DNA from: Paramicrobacterium sp051513965 | Lineage (GTDB): Bacteria; Actinomycetota; Actinomycetes; Actinomycetales; Microbacteriaceae | Reading direction: 5' to 3' | Length of the DNA: 64,000 bases | Assembly (NCBI RefSeq): GCF_051513965.1 | Contig: NZ_CP195847.1 | Location: 2,790,001 to 2,854,000, forward strand | In this document: positions 43,330 through 52,463 of the stretch, in pieces | Layout: every line of letters starts with the position of its first letter | Position numbering within the stretch: the first letter of the stretch is position 1 | Position numbers and translations under genes: made by a program | Notes under the pieces: model-generated | Database searches by the model: none | What the model was told of the DNA's origin: nothing | The model's input: the letters and a program-made list of their open reading frames with translations, nothing else

Positions 43330-44367
43330 ATGCACGTACTGTCAGCCGGCGACAACTTTGTTCTGCCCGAGCTCTTCGTCGAGGCGCTGCGTGAGCGTGC
43401 GGCAGGTGCCGACCTCACCTTCTCCGAAGTGCGCTTCCCCTGGCCGCAGGTTCCGTTCGGCCCGGTCGGCAACGTCAAGGAGGCCACGGGCACGATCGAA
43501 GAGATGATCGAGGCGGTCGGGAACGCTGACATGGCGATGACGCAGCTCGCGCCCTTCACCAAAGAGGTCTTCGACGCCTGCCCGAACCTGAAGTTCGTCG
43601 GTGTCAGCCGCGGCGGCCCGGTCAACGTCGACCTGGAAGCGGCAACGGCGGCGGGTGTGCGCGTCTCGTTCGCGCCCGGTCGCAACGCGCAGGCGGCGGC
43701 TGAGTTCACGATCGGACTCATGCTCGCCGGCATGCGACACATCAACGATGCCGATGCCGAGATGAAGCGCGGTACCTGGCGCGGCGACTACTACAGCCAC
43801 GACAACGCGGGCACCGAGCTCGGCGGCTCGACCGTCGGGCTCGTCGGCTACGGCGCCATCGGACGCATCGTCGCCCGGGTGCTGCTCGCCTTCGGCGCCG
43901 ACGTCGTCACGTATGACCCCTACGCAGATGCTGCGAGCATCGAGGCCGACGGTGTCAGCGCGGTATCGCTCGACGAGCTCATCGAACGCAGCAACGTCGT
44001 GAGCCTGCACGCACGCCTCAGCCCCGAGACCGAGCACATCATCAACGAAGAGAGATTGACGAGGATGCGCCCGGGCACCGTTCTCGTGAACGCGGCACGC
44101 GGCGGCCTGCTCGACTATGCACCGCTGCCCGAGCTGCTGCGCTCCGGTCACATCGGCGCACTCGCGCTCGACGTCTACGACGAGGAGCCGCCCGGGCCGG
44201 AGTGGCCGCTGTTCAACGCCCCGAACGTCGTGCTGTCGCCGCACCTCGCCGGTGCTTCGCAGCAGACCGCTGAGCGTGCGGCATCCATCATCGCCGGCGA
44301 AGCCGCTCGCTTCATCGCGGGCGAACCCCTGCACCACCTGGCGAACCCAGACGTTCTGAACCGCTGA
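43330..44367 (+). CDS. D-2-hydroxyacid dehydrogenase family protein
   Basis: A 345-residue NAD-dependent dehydrogenase related to phosphoglycerate and hydroxypyruvate reductases. The nucleotide-binding motif is GSTVGLVGYGAIGRIVARVL; catalytic Arg in VNAARGGLLDY, Glu in DEEPPGPEWPL and His in VVLSPHLAGAS. The substrate is a C3-C5 2-hydroxyacid, not definable here. Start ATG 43330 (MHVLSAGDN) is preceded by GGGGATC. It opens an operon with two FGGY kinases and a histidine phosphatase. An acid dehydrogenase in a kinase operon hints at an aldonate or sugar-acid route. Confidence 0.88.
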   Translation: MHVLSAGDNFVLPELFVEALRERAAGADLTFSEVRFPWPQVPFGPVGNVKEATGTIEEMIEAVGNADMAMTQLAPFTKEVFDACPNLKFVGVSRGGPVNVDLEAATAAGVRVSFAPGRNAQAAAEFTIGLMLAGMRHINDADAEMKRGTWRGDYYSHDNAGTELGGSTVGLVGYGAIGRIVARVLLAFGADVVTYDPYADAASIEADGVSAVSLDELIERSNVVSLHARLSPETEHIINEERLTRMRPGTVLVNAARGGLLDYAPLPELLRSGHIGALALDVYDEEPPGPEWPLFNAPNVVLSPHLAGASQQTAERAASIIAGEAARFIAGEPLHHLANPDVLNR

Positions 44368-44405
44368 CATCCACCGCTCGATGGCGAGCAGAAGAAGGGT
44401 GAGAC

Positions 44406-45866
44406 ATGATTCTCGGCATTGACATCGGCACCTCGGTGACGAAGGCCGCGCTGATCGACCGGGACGGCAGCTCGCATCACCATGCGTCCACCGGGTCCGC
44501 GCTGATCACGGGCCCGAACGGTCAGGTGGAGCAGGACCTCGACGACGTGATGGCCTCGGTCGCTCGCGTGGCGCGTGAGGTCGTGGCTGCGGCATCCGGT
44601 CCCATCGAAGCTGTCGCGCTGACCGCTCAGGGTGACGGGCTCTGGCTTCGCGATTCTGAGGGCCGGGCCGTGCGCAATCCGATGTCGTGGATGGATGCCC
44701 GCGCCTCTGACATCGTCGCCGGCTGGGGCGAGGGCGGTGCGGACAGCGTGACCGATCGGGTGTTCCGCCTCACGGGCTCAGGGGTGTTTCCCGGATGCCA
44801 CGCGGCACTGCTCGCTTGGCTGTCGAAGCACGAGCCGGAGTCTCTCGAGAAGGCCGCCGTCGCCGGTTACTGCGCCGACGCGGTGCTGCAGCGCCTGACC
44901 GGCGAGATCGCGGTGGATGCCTCCGACGCGTCGCTGCCGTTTCTCGACGTTCGCGCCCGCGACTACGTCGACGAGGCCCTCGAGCTGTGCGGCATCGCGC
45001 AGTGGCGCCACCTGCTGCCGGCGCCGGCTCCCGCCGATAAGATCTTCACTCTGGATGCCGCGGGAGCGGAGCTCCTTGGGCTCCCCGCGGGCACTCCGGT
45101 GAGCAGCGGCCCCTACGATCTGCAAGCCTGCAGCTTCGGCGCGGGTGCCGAGAAGGCGGGCGACGGAACCGTCATCATCGGCACGACGCTGGCCTGCCAG
45201 GTCTTCACGCACGACACGACGATGCATCCGGAATACGAACCGGCCGGAATGTGGCTGTGCACGCCGGACCCTGATCTCTACCTGCGCGTCATGCCGTCGA
45301 TGGTCGGCACGGCGGGCATCGACTGGCTGCTCTCGATGTTCCAGCTTGAAGCGAGCGACCTTACGAGTCTGCTCGAGCAGAGCCCACCCGGCGCGAACGG
45401 AGTGCGGGCACTGTCGTTCCTCTCCCCCGCCGGCGAGCGCGCGCCGTTCGTCGATCCACTCGCGCGCGGCCAGTTCACCGGCCTGACGATCTCGAGCACA
45501 CGCGCTGATGTCGTGCGGGCGCTCTGTGAGTCTGTGGTGTTCGCTGCCCGGCACTGCCTTGAAGCGCTCGGTTTCGACGGCGAGCTCTCCGCGAGTGGCG
45601 GCGGTGTGCGCTCGATCGCGTGGGCACAGCTGCTCGCCGACCTCATGGGGACACCCATCTGGATTCCCGATGAAGCCCAGGTCGGCATCCGCGGCGCGGC
45701 GCAGGTCGCGTGGAAGCGTCTTGGCGACCCGGTCGACACGGATGCCTGGCGTCAGCAGCGCACGCGCCTCGACCCGAACCCCGATGCGCATCGCGCACTC
45801 GATGCGGTCTACACCGAGTACCTCGCCGACCTCCGCGCCGCCCGCGCCCGGTGGAACAACGCATGA
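44406..45866 (+). CDS. FGGY family carbohydrate kinase, first copy
   Basis: A 486-residue ATP-dependent sugar kinase. The N-terminal phosphate-1 motif is ILGIDIGTSVTKAALID, the middle has ALTAQGDGLWL and SWMDARASD, and the C-terminal domain has LSASGGGVRSIAWAQLLADL. Xylulose, ribulose, erythritol and autoinducer-2 kinases share these features; substrate cannot be assigned. ATG 44406 lies 38 nt after the dehydrogenase, with GAAGGGTGAG before it. It overlaps the second kinase by ATGA. Confidence 0.88.
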   Translation: MILGIDIGTSVTKAALIDRDGSSHHHASTGSALITGPNGQVEQDLDDVMASVARVAREVVAAASGPIEAVALTAQGDGLWLRDSEGRAVRNPMSWMDARASDIVAGWGEGGADSVTDRVFRLTGSGVFPGCHAALLAWLSKHEPESLEKAAVAGYCADAVLQRLTGEIAVDASDASLPFLDVRARDYVDEALELCGIAQWRHLLPAPAPADKIFTLDAAGAELLGLPAGTPVSSGPYDLQACSFGAGAEKAGDGTVIIGTTLACQVFTHDTTMHPEYEPAGMWLCTPDPDLYLRVMPSMVGTAGIDWLLSMFQLEASDLTSLLEQSPPGANGVRALSFLSPAGERAPFVDPLARGQFTGLTISSTRADVVRALCESVVFAARHCLEALGFDGELSASGGGVRSIAWAQLLADLMGTPIWIPDEAQVGIRGAAQVAWKRLGDPVDTDAWRQQRTRLDPNPDAHRALDAVYTEYLADLRAARARWNNA

Positions 45867-47425
45867 CGGCGGGCACACGCGACGGTGCCCTCTGGGTCGG
45901 CATCGATCTCGGCACGCAGAGCGTGAAGGCGATCGTCGCTACGGAATCCGGAGTGATTCGCTCGACGGGGCAGCATCCGCTCTCGAGCAGCCGCGACCCC
46001 GAGTCGGGGCGACACGAGCAGAATCCACGCAAGTGGACGGATGCCGCGGCAGCCGCGCTCGCCCAGGCGATGAGGCCTCTCAGCACGACGGACCGCGCGT
46101 CGATCGGTGGCATCTCGTACTGCTCGACGAGCGGAACCGTCGTGGCCCTCGACGAACGTGGCACTCCCACGACTCCGGGTCTCATGTACGACGACTCCCG
46201 AGGTGCCACATTCGCGCCGGCCCTGCGTGAGGCCGGCGAAGGCCGCTGGCGCGATCTCGGCATCGTCATCCAGCCGAGCTGGGCGCTCTGCCGCATCGCA
46301 TGGCTTGCCGCGGAGGGTCTGCTCCCCGCTGGTCACCGGGTCGCGCACCAGGGTGACGTGCTCGCCGCCGCGATGATCGGGCGACAGGTTCCCACCGACT
46401 GGACGAGCGCCCTCAAGAGCGGCTACGACGTCACGACGCGCGAATGGCCCGCAGAAGTGCTGCGTGCAGCATCCATCGACCCCGCCCAGGTGCCCGAGGT
46501 CGTCGCTCCTGGCACGCTCATCGGCACCACGTCCGCGGAGTGGCAAACCGCGAGCGGTCTGCCTCAGGGAACCCCGGTCTTCGCCGGCATGACCGACGGC
46601 TGCGCAGCGCAGCTCGGCGCGGGAGCTCTCGCGCCCGGAGACTGGCACACCGTCGTCGGCACGACGCTCGTGATCAAGGGCGTGACACCGCGGCCGGTCA
46701 GCGACGGCTCCGGAGCCGTGTACTCGCACCGCGCACCGCACGACGATCTCTGGTTTCCCGGCGGTGCCTCGAACGTCGGTGCGGGTGCGCTCAGCGCCCT
46801 CTTCCCCGACGCGGACCTTGCCGCGCTCGATGCGCCACTCGGCGAGCGCGGCGGCGCGATCATCCCGAGCTATCCGCTCACGCGACGTGGCGAGCGCTTC
46901 CCATTTCTTTCAAGGGATGCCGAGGGCTTCGCGCTCTTCCCGAACCGCACTCTCACATCCCACCCGCTCGCCGACCTCACGACGCTGTCGCTTGAGGAGG
47001 GAATCGAGTCCGTCTGGGCGGGCGTGGCGTGCGTCGAGCGTCTGTGCTTCGACGTTCTGGCTGCGCAGGGCGCGCCGATGACGGGCCGATTCTCGTCGTC
47101 CGGCGGCGGCACCCGGAGCCTCACGTGGGATCGCTTGCGCGCCACCCTTCTTGACCGGCCCATCGCGCTTCCGGAAACCGCGGAGGGCAGCCTCGGCATG
47201 GCGATCCTGGCGCGCTGGGGCGCGGGAGCATCCTCTGTCGCCGACTCCATGCCAGACACCACGAGCAACAGCACCACAGGACCGGCCGCGCTGCCCCTTG
47301 ATCAGGTAGCGTCATCGATGAGCCGCATCCGAACGGTTATCGACCCCGATGCCGCGCACGTCCAGCGCATGGCCGATGCCTACGGAGCGTTCCGTGCCGA
47401 ACTCACCGCGAAGGGGTGGATCTGA
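45863..47425 (+). CDS. FGGY family carbohydrate kinase, second copy
   Basis: A 520-residue sugar kinase, distinct from the first. N-terminal motif VGIDLGTQSVKAIVATESG, SGTVVALDERG and YDDSRGA in the middle, FSSSGGGTRSLTWDRLRATL near the C-terminus. It starts at ATG 45863 within the stop of kinase one. It carries an inserted Ser/Thr-rich stretch (about residues 465-480) before the last helices. Two dissimilar kinases back to back imply two substrates, two positions on one sugar, or a two-subunit enzyme. Confidence 0.88.
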   Translation: MTAGTRDGALWVGIDLGTQSVKAIVATESGVIRSTGQHPLSSSRDPESGRHEQNPRKWTDAAAAALAQAMRPLSTTDRASIGGISYCSTSGTVVALDERGTPTTPGLMYDDSRGATFAPALREAGEGRWRDLGIVIQPSWALCRIAWLAAEGLLPAGHRVAHQGDVLAAAMIGRQVPTDWTSALKSGYDVTTREWPAEVLRAASIDPAQVPEVVAPGTLIGTTSAEWQTASGLPQGTPVFAGMTDGCAAQLGAGALAPGDWHTVVGTTLVIKGVTPRPVSDGSGAVYSHRAPHDDLWFPGGASNVGAGALSALFPDADLAALDAPLGERGGAIIPSYPLTRRGERFPFLSRDAEGFALFPNRTLTSHPLADLTTLSLEEGIESVWAGVACVERLCFDVLAAQGAPMTGRFSSSGGGTRSLTWDRLRATLLDRPIALPETAEGSLGMAILARWGAGASSVADSMPDTTSNSTTGPAALPLDQVASSMSRIRTVIDPDAAHVQRMADAYGAFRAELTAKGWI

Positions 47426-47426
47426 C

Positions 47427-48053
47427 ATGACCACGTTGTTCCTCAGCCGTCACGGAGAGACCGTGTGGCACGCGGAGAACCGCTATGCCGGGCTCAGCGA
47501 CGTCGCGCTCACGCCTCGCGGATTTGAGCAGGCCGAGCAGCTGGGCGAGTGGGCCGCGACCGCGAACCTCGACGCTGTGTGCAGTTCGACGTTGAGCCGT
47601 TCGGTGCTGACGGCGACTCCCGCGGCGGAGGCGACGGGCCTCCCTCTCACCCAGGACCGCCGCCTCGTCGAGGTCGACTTCGGGCACGGTGACGGACTCA
47701 CGCGCGCCGAGATGCGCGAGCGGTTTCCGGCGGAGGTCGACGCCTTCCTCCAGGCACCGGGAATCACACCGCTCCCGCATGGTGAACCGGGTGAGGATGC
47801 CGTCGCGCGCGCATTTCCTGCGCTCGACGAGCTGTGCGCGAAGCACCCGGACGGCCGCGTTCTGGTGGTGATGCACTCGACGCTTATGCGCCTGCTGCTC
47901 TGCCACCTGCTCGGCCTCGACCTCAACCGCTACCGCGCGGCCTTTCCCTCGGTCACGAACGCGGCGCTCACCGCCTTCGCCTACACCTCATCGAATAACG
48001 CGCAGCTGCTCGCGTTCAACGTTCCGCCAGACACCCGCACCCGCCTCGGCTGA
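47427..48053 (+). CDS. Histidine phosphatase family protein (phosphoglycerate mutase-like)
   Basis: A 208-residue enzyme of the histidine phosphatase superfamily. The catalytic motif FLSRHGETVWHAENRYAG has the phosphohistidine; the second core histidine is in VLVVMHSTLMRLL, and Glu is in VEVDFGHGDGL. It begins 1 nt after the second kinase stop, at ATG 47427, and ends the operon. It may dephosphorylate a sugar phosphate or act as a mutase; gene order with two kinases makes a sugar-phosphate substrate plausible. Confidence 0.88.
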   Translation: MTTLFLSRHGETVWHAENRYAGLSDVALTPRGFEQAEQLGEWAATANLDAVCSSTLSRSVLTATPAAEATGLPLTQDRRLVEVDFGHGDGLTRAEMRERFPAEVDAFLQAPGITPLPHGEPGEDAVARAFPALDELCAKHPDGRVLVVMHSTLMRLLLCHLLGLDLNRYRAAFPSVTNAALTAFAYTSSNNAQLLAFNVPPDTRTRLG

Positions 48054-48114
48054 TCCTTTCATTCGGGATTCCCTCGCCTCGCAAATGGCAGCAGGGAAAT
48101 GGAATATGGAATGG

Positions 48115-48158
48115 AAGTTATGGACCCACATGCAATGGCACTCACATCTCCATAACTT
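48115..48158. promoter_or_regulatory. Inverted repeat upstream of AlbA_2/ATPase gene
   Basis: A perfect 10-bp inverted repeat AAGTTATGGA (48115-48124) and TCCATAACTT (48149-48158), 24 bases apart, just before GTG 48170. The surrounding bases are unusually A/T-rich and repeat ATGGAA several times. It may be an operator for the downstream DNA-binding protein. Confidence 0.65.
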
Positions 48159-48169
48159 ATGGAAGAATC

Positions 48170-49861
48170 GTGTGCATGATCGCTGACGAGGTAGCGGATT
48201 ACATCAAGCAGGGCGAGTCACTCACCGTTGAGTTCAAATCCGACAGGGCAGGCTTCAGCGACGACAAACTGGCGGAAGCAGTCACCTGTCTTGCTAACGG
48301 CAAAGGCGGCACTCTTCTCGTAGGCGTAGAAGACGATGGCACAATAACCGGGGCACGTCCACGGCACGGGGACACGACCGACCCGCTTCGTCTGCAAGCC
48401 ACGATCTCGAACAAGACTGTTCCGCCGGTCGTCACCGAAGTCAAACTGATCGAGATTTCCGACAAGGTTGTCCTCGCTATTTCTGTACCACAAAGCGACT
48501 TCGTGACAGGGACCGCGAGGGGGCTCTATGTACGGAGAGCCTTGGGCGGTGATGGGCGTCCAGGATGTGTCCCATTTCTCGCGCACGAAATGCTCGCAGA
48601 ACGCATCCAAAGATCTGAGACTGATTATGCTTTGATCGCAGAGCCGCAGGCGACGATGGATGACCTCGACCCGCACGAGTTTGAAAGGATGCGGCGCCTC
48701 GCTGGGCTCACTACCTCAAGTGTGCTGTCGACCTTAGACGACGTGGAATTGGGTCGCGCTCTCAATGTAATCGATGGCAAAGATGACGCACTGATCGTAC
48801 GCCGAGGGGCGCTCTTACTCTTTGGGCATCCGACAAGCATCCAACGATTCATCCCAACTCATGAGACCGCATTTCAAGTTACAGACAACACGTCCGTTCG
48901 ACAGAACATATTTGCCCATGACCCTCTCCTGAAGTCTGCCGAGACCCTCTACGATCAACTTCAGCGCTACAACGATGAAGAGGAGATCGACATCGGGCTT
49001 ACTCGAGTCGCAGTACCGCGAATGTCTCCGATCGCAGTCCGGGAGATCATTGCTAATGCACTCGTCCACCGCGACTACACGCTCATGGGCCCCCTCGCCG
49101 TTCGCCTGAACAGTGATGAGCTCGTCGTCGAGAACCCCGGCGGCTTCCCTCACGGTGTGACATTAGACAACCTGCTTACGAGTTCGCGCCCAAGAAGCAG
49201 GACTCTCTCCGAGGCATTTTTCCGCTCGGGTCTCGTCGAACGAGTCGGACGAGGCGTCAACCGAGTCTACGAGTCCACGCTCCGCACCGGACGCACTGTC
49301 CCCGACTACACACGGTCCGATTCTTTCAACGTACGGGTTTCATTGCCCACCGGCTCCGCAGATCTCGCAGTGGTGAAATTTATCGTCGAGCACGATGAGC
49401 GCAGCGGACGGCCCTTCTCGCTGCCCGAACTGCAGATAGTGCACGCCCTGCTTGATGGGCCGCGCATTAGGCTCGGTGAGCTGGCAAGGATTACTCAGAT
49501 GAGCGAAACAGCCACGCGGAGCACGTTGACGCGAATGGTCGAAAGCGGAGTAGTAGAGCTTCGCGGCAACGGGAGAGCTAGACAATACACGTTAACCGCT
49601 GCAACATACCGGAAGCTTTCTTCTAAGGCTGGCTATGTCCGAGTACAGGACTTTGAGCCCATGCAGCAGGAACAGATGGTTCTGACGTACGTTCGAGCGC
49701 ACGGAAGCATCTCACGGCGAGAAGCAGCAGAACTCTGCGCAGTGACTTCAGAGTCCGCGAAGGCGCTGCTTCAAGAGATGCGGAAACGCGGTGTTCTTAA
49801 TCTCGTTGGAGAGCGGCGCGGCGCTCGGTACGTAATTCCGGACACCGGTCGAGCACAGTGA
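48170..49861 (+). CDS. AlbA_2-type DNA-binding/ATPase protein with winged-helix C-terminus
   Basis: A 563-residue protein. Residues 1-130 form an AlbA_2/Schlafen-like domain (TVEFKSDRAG, LANGKGGTLLVGVEDDGTI). About 280-360 is a GHKL-type ATPase module (VREIIANALVHRDYTLMGP, NPGGFPHGVT, GLVERVGRGVNRVYE). The C-terminus has two winged-helix segments (LGELARITQMSETATRSTL and SRREAAELCAVTSESAKALL). Such proteins are annotated as RecG-like or ATP-binding regulators; the role is not established, and some lie in defence or mobile regions. GTG 48170 or ATG 48176 could be the start. Codon use is clearly less GC-biased than in both neighbours, suggesting transfer. A single gene with its own inverted repeat. 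Confidence 0.82.
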   Translation: MCMIADEVADYIKQGESLTVEFKSDRAGFSDDKLAEAVTCLANGKGGTLLVGVEDDGTITGARPRHGDTTDPLRLQATISNKTVPPVVTEVKLIEISDKVVLAISVPQSDFVTGTARGLYVRRALGGDGRPGCVPFLAHEMLAERIQRSETDYALIAEPQATMDDLDPHEFERMRRLAGLTTSSVLSTLDDVELGRALNVIDGKDDALIVRRGALLLFGHPTSIQRFIPTHETAFQVTDNTSVRQNIFAHDPLLKSAETLYDQLQRYNDEEEIDIGLTRVAVPRMSPIAVREIIANALVHRDYTLMGPLAVRLNSDELVVENPGGFPHGVTLDNLLTSSRPRSRTLSEAFFRSGLVERVGRGVNRVYESTLRTGRTVPDYTRSDSFNVRVSLPTGSADLAVVKFIVEHDERSGRPFSLPELQIVHALLDGPRIRLGELARITQMSETATRSTLTRMVESGVVELRGNGRARQYTLTAATYRKLSSKAGYVRVQDFEPMQQEQMVLTYVRAHGSISRREAAELCAVTSESAKALLQEMRKRGVLNLVGERRGARYVIPDTGRAQ

Positions 49862-50009
49862 GACGTTTGGAATATGGGTTGGAGGATATGGAGCTTCCAC
49901 ACAGATCAGCTTTTCTCCATCACGTGTCGGCCGGCTCGTTAGGCACACACACAACTCGTCGACGACCTGCCGAACTTCACGGTTCGAACACACTACTGCG
50001 CGCGACACT

Positions 50010-50846
50010 TTACCTCTCACGGCGAGCTAATGACCTAGTCAACTGCGCGGCGAAGTCTTCAGGGTGATCGACGAACCCAGTGTGGTCTCCGGGGAAGATC
50101 ACCGGCGTGAGTTCCAGCAGCTTGCACAGGGCACGGCTTGTCCGGTCGCACTCTTGACCGGTTGAGTCGGCGCCGATTCCTACGACAAGGCGATCGCCGA
50201 GCTCACGCAGCTTCTCGACGTCGGGCTCCCACCACGTGCTGGGCCGCAGCTCGTGGGCGAACCAGAAGCGCTCGTCCGCCACATCCTGCGGGTCACGCTC
50301 TCCACCGAACATCTGCTCAAGCATCTCCGACGGAACCGGAATACCGGCGCTGTCCATGAACATCTTCCAGGCACCCACCACATCACCACTCAGATACCGC
50401 TCGCACATCAGCTGCGTCGACGCGCGCAGCTCCTCCCGGTCCGGCAGCAACTCATTCAGCGGTGGCTCATGTGAGATCACCGTCCCGACAAGGTCGGGCC
50501 GACTCTGTGCAAGCGCGAGCGCGGTCACCGCCCCGCCGCTCGACCCGAAGACATCAGCGGCACCGCGGCCGACGTGCTCGATCAAAGCGGCAAGGTCACG
50601 CGCTCGCAACTCCGGTGTCGAATCGGTGTCACGGTCTTCGACGCTGCTGCGTCCGATGCCCCTCGGATCGGTCGTCAGAACAGTTCGACTACTCGCAAGC
50701 TCCTCAGCGAGCGGCGCGAACGAGTCTGATTTCATTGGCGCTCCGATAAGAACGAGAAGAGGGCCGCTGCCTCGGAACTCGTAATACAGCTCTGCACCCG
50801 GTACGGCGAGACGGGATGCGGCAGGGGTGCCATCTGCGACAGACAT
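50010..50846 (-). CDS. Alpha/beta hydrolase (serine type)
   Basis: A 278-residue alpha/beta-hydrolase with nucleophile elbow FGSSGGAV (serine), an oxyanion-region motif near LVLIGAPM, acidic residue in the C-terminal third and histidine in FPGDHTGFVDHPEDFA. Probable esterase or lactonase of unknown substrate. Start ATG 50846 is preceded by GGAGGATC. It is divergent from a TetR gene with two operator repeats between, so it is likely the detoxification target of that regulator. Confidence 0.87.
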   Translation of the reverse strand: MSVADGTPAASRLAVPGAELYYEFRGSGPLLVLIGAPMKSDSFAPLAEELASSRTVLTTDPRGIGRSSVEDRDTDSTPELRARDLAALIEHVGRGAADVFGSSGGAVTALALAQSRPDLVGTVISHEPPLNELLPDREELRASTQLMCERYLSGDVVGAWKMFMDSAGIPVPSEMLEQMFGGERDPQDVADERFWFAHELRPSTWWEPDVEKLRELGDRLVVGIGADSTGQECDRTSRALCKLLELTPVIFPGDHTGFVDHPEDFAAQLTRSLARRER

Positions 50847-50857
50847 GATCCTCCAGA

Positions 50858-50913
50858 ACTAGACGGTTCAGTACTCGAAACCCTAACCAATGGGTACTAG
50901 ACTGTCCAGTACT
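50858..50913. promoter_or_regulatory. Twin TetR operators
   Basis: ACTAGACGGTTCAGTACT (50858-50875) and ACTAGACTGTCCAGTACT (50896-50913) are direct copies with 16 of 18 matches, 38 bp apart. Each is an imperfect palindrome. They occupy the intergenic space between the hydrolase and TetR starts. Confidence 0.8.
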
Positions 50914-50932
50914 AGTTCTTGAAGGAGTATCC

Positions 50933-51571
50933 ATGGCAGCTGACCGCACCGCGCTTAAACGTCAAGCAATCGTGGATGCCGCACGCGAGCAGTTCCTCGA
51001 ACGCGGCTACGTCGGAGCGTCCATGGATGCTGTCGCAGCCGCAGCCCAGGTCTCCAAGCAGACCGTGTACAAGCACTTTCGTGACAAGCGATCGCTCTTC
51101 ACCGAACTGCTCACCGCCGACATGGCAAGCGCAGACGACTCCGTCGATTCACTCGGCCGCGCGGTACCGCAGACTCAGAGCCTCGAAGAAGATCTCACCG
51201 CATTCGCGCGCGCGTACCTTCGCTCAGTGATGCAGCCCAACCTCATCCGCCTCCGGCGCCTCGTCATCGGCGAAGCCGAACGTTTCCCCGAATTGGCACG
51301 AGCCTGGTACGAGAAGGGCCCTGAGAGCGCGTTCCGCCGCTTCACCGAATGGTTCGAAGTACTCACGGAGCGCGGCCTTCTTCGCACCGACGACCCCCGG
51401 ATGGCCGCCGAACACTTCAACTGGCTCGTCCTCTCAACCCCGCTGAACAAGGCGATGGCCGAGCCGCACGCCGAGTGGTCAGAAATCGATCTGAACGTAA
51501 CAGCGGATGCTGGCGTCAAGGCCTTCCTCGCCGCGTACTCAGCTCGACGCCGCAGTGACAAGCACGTTTAG
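50933..51571 (+). CDS. TetR/AcrR family regulator
   Basis: A 212-residue repressor. HTH at residues 10-56 (KRQAIVDAAREQFLERGYVG, ending VSKQTVYKHFRDKRSLF), then a TetR_C ligand domain. Start ATG 50933 has GAAGGAG 6 nt upstream. It probably controls the divergent alpha/beta hydrolase and itself through the twin sites at 50858-50913. After its stop, 100 bases hold nothing evident before the converging GntR gene. Confidence 0.9.
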   Translation: MAADRTALKRQAIVDAAREQFLERGYVGASMDAVAAAAQVSKQTVYKHFRDKRSLFTELLTADMASADDSVDSLGRAVPQTQSLEEDLTAFARAYLRSVMQPNLIRLRRLVIGEAERFPELARAWYEKGPESAFRRFTEWFEVLTERGLLRTDDPRMAAEHFNWLVLSTPLNKAMAEPHAEWSEIDLNVTADAGVKAFLAAYSARRRSDKHV

Positions 51572-51671
51572 AGTACCTTTCGAGTAGCGGCCTAAAGTGA
51601 CAGAAAACCGCATATTTGCAGGAGCCGTATCTACTTGAAAAAGTTTAGAGTAGCGCGATTCCCGCTTCGCA

Positions 51672-52433
51672 TCACCGCCGTGACAACAGCGAGGTCACTC
51701 GCAGACGCCCAGAGTGGATCCAGACATCGGAATACTCAATAGGGCGATCGTCTGAGAGATACGTGACCTGCTCAAGATACTGAACAGGTGAGCCGGACGG
51801 CAGTTCCAAATACTCGGCAACGCTGCCTTCCGCAGCCCGGGCACTGAATGTTCGACGCGCTGACGCAATCTTCAGCGCAAATCGCCCTTCGAGCGTGCCG
51901 AAGAGGCTTGCATTCTCGAAGTTGACCTTCTCAATTCCGGGCGTCAGGTCCGCTCGAACATAGTTGTACAGCAGAGCAACGGGTCCCTCTGCAGTACTCC
52001 GGCGACGCACAAGTCGCAGCACCGATCCGCCCGGGCTCACTTCGAGCAACGCGGCGATGGGGCGAGGTGGATCAATGAGCATAGCTTCGATGACCTCAGT
52101 GGTCGTTTCGACACCTTGGTTGGCAAAGTCTTCGGTCAGGGTGCTCAGTTTTTGAGCAATCGCCGGCTCAATCGTGGTCGACGTCACAAACGTTCCACGG
52201 CCTCGCACCTGCTTCAAGAGTCCTTCTTTGATGAGCGTGCTCGTAGCTCGGCGCAGCGTCCCCCTGCTGACCCCCAGCTCCTGCGCGAGTTCAGGTTCGC
52301 TCTTCAGCCGGTAGTTCGCTGGCCATTCACCCGAGGCGATCTTCGAGCGAAACTGCCCTGAGATCTGAGAGTGGATCGCCACTGGCAGTTCGCGTTGAAT
52401 TCCAGACCTGCTCGCCTTGGCCTGTTCCCCCAC
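51672..52433 (-). CDS. GntR/HutC family regulator of the ribose-type operon
   Basis: A 253-residue regulator with a GntR winged HTH (RLKSEPELAQELGVSRGTLR then RATSTLIKEGLLKQVRGRGT) and a UTRA effector domain. Start GTG 52433 follows AAGGAG by 5 nt. It is the last gene of the rbsK-rbsC-rbsB-rbsA-rbsD-deoC unit and is separated from deoC by a strong inverted repeat (52464-52508). It most likely represses this operon with a phosphorylated pentose as effector. Confidence 0.88.
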   Translation of the reverse strand: MGEQAKASRSGIQRELPVAIHSQISGQFRSKIASGEWPANYRLKSEPELAQELGVSRGTLRRATSTLIKEGLLKQVRGRGTFVTSTTIEPAIAQKLSTLTEDFANQGVETTTEVIEAMLIDPPRPIAALLEVSPGGSVLRLVRRRSTAEGPVALLYNYVRADLTPGIEKVNFENASLFGTLEGRFALKIASARRTFSARAAEGSVAEYLELPSGSPVQYLEQVTYLSDDRPIEYSDVWIHSGRLRVTSLLSRR

Positions 52434-52463
52434 AATTGCTCCTTACTGTCGCGGCGCTACTAC

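Noticed and set aside
48101..49877. GGAATATGG on both sides of the AlbA_2 gene as target-site duplication
   Set aside because: Only 9 bases, no terminal inverted repeats and no transposase or integrase; mentioned only as a weak hint.
49748..50020. A 90-codon minus-strand frame near the end of the AlbA_2 gene
   Set aside because: Overlaps the end of a well-supported gene, has no ribosome binding site and no recognisable motif.
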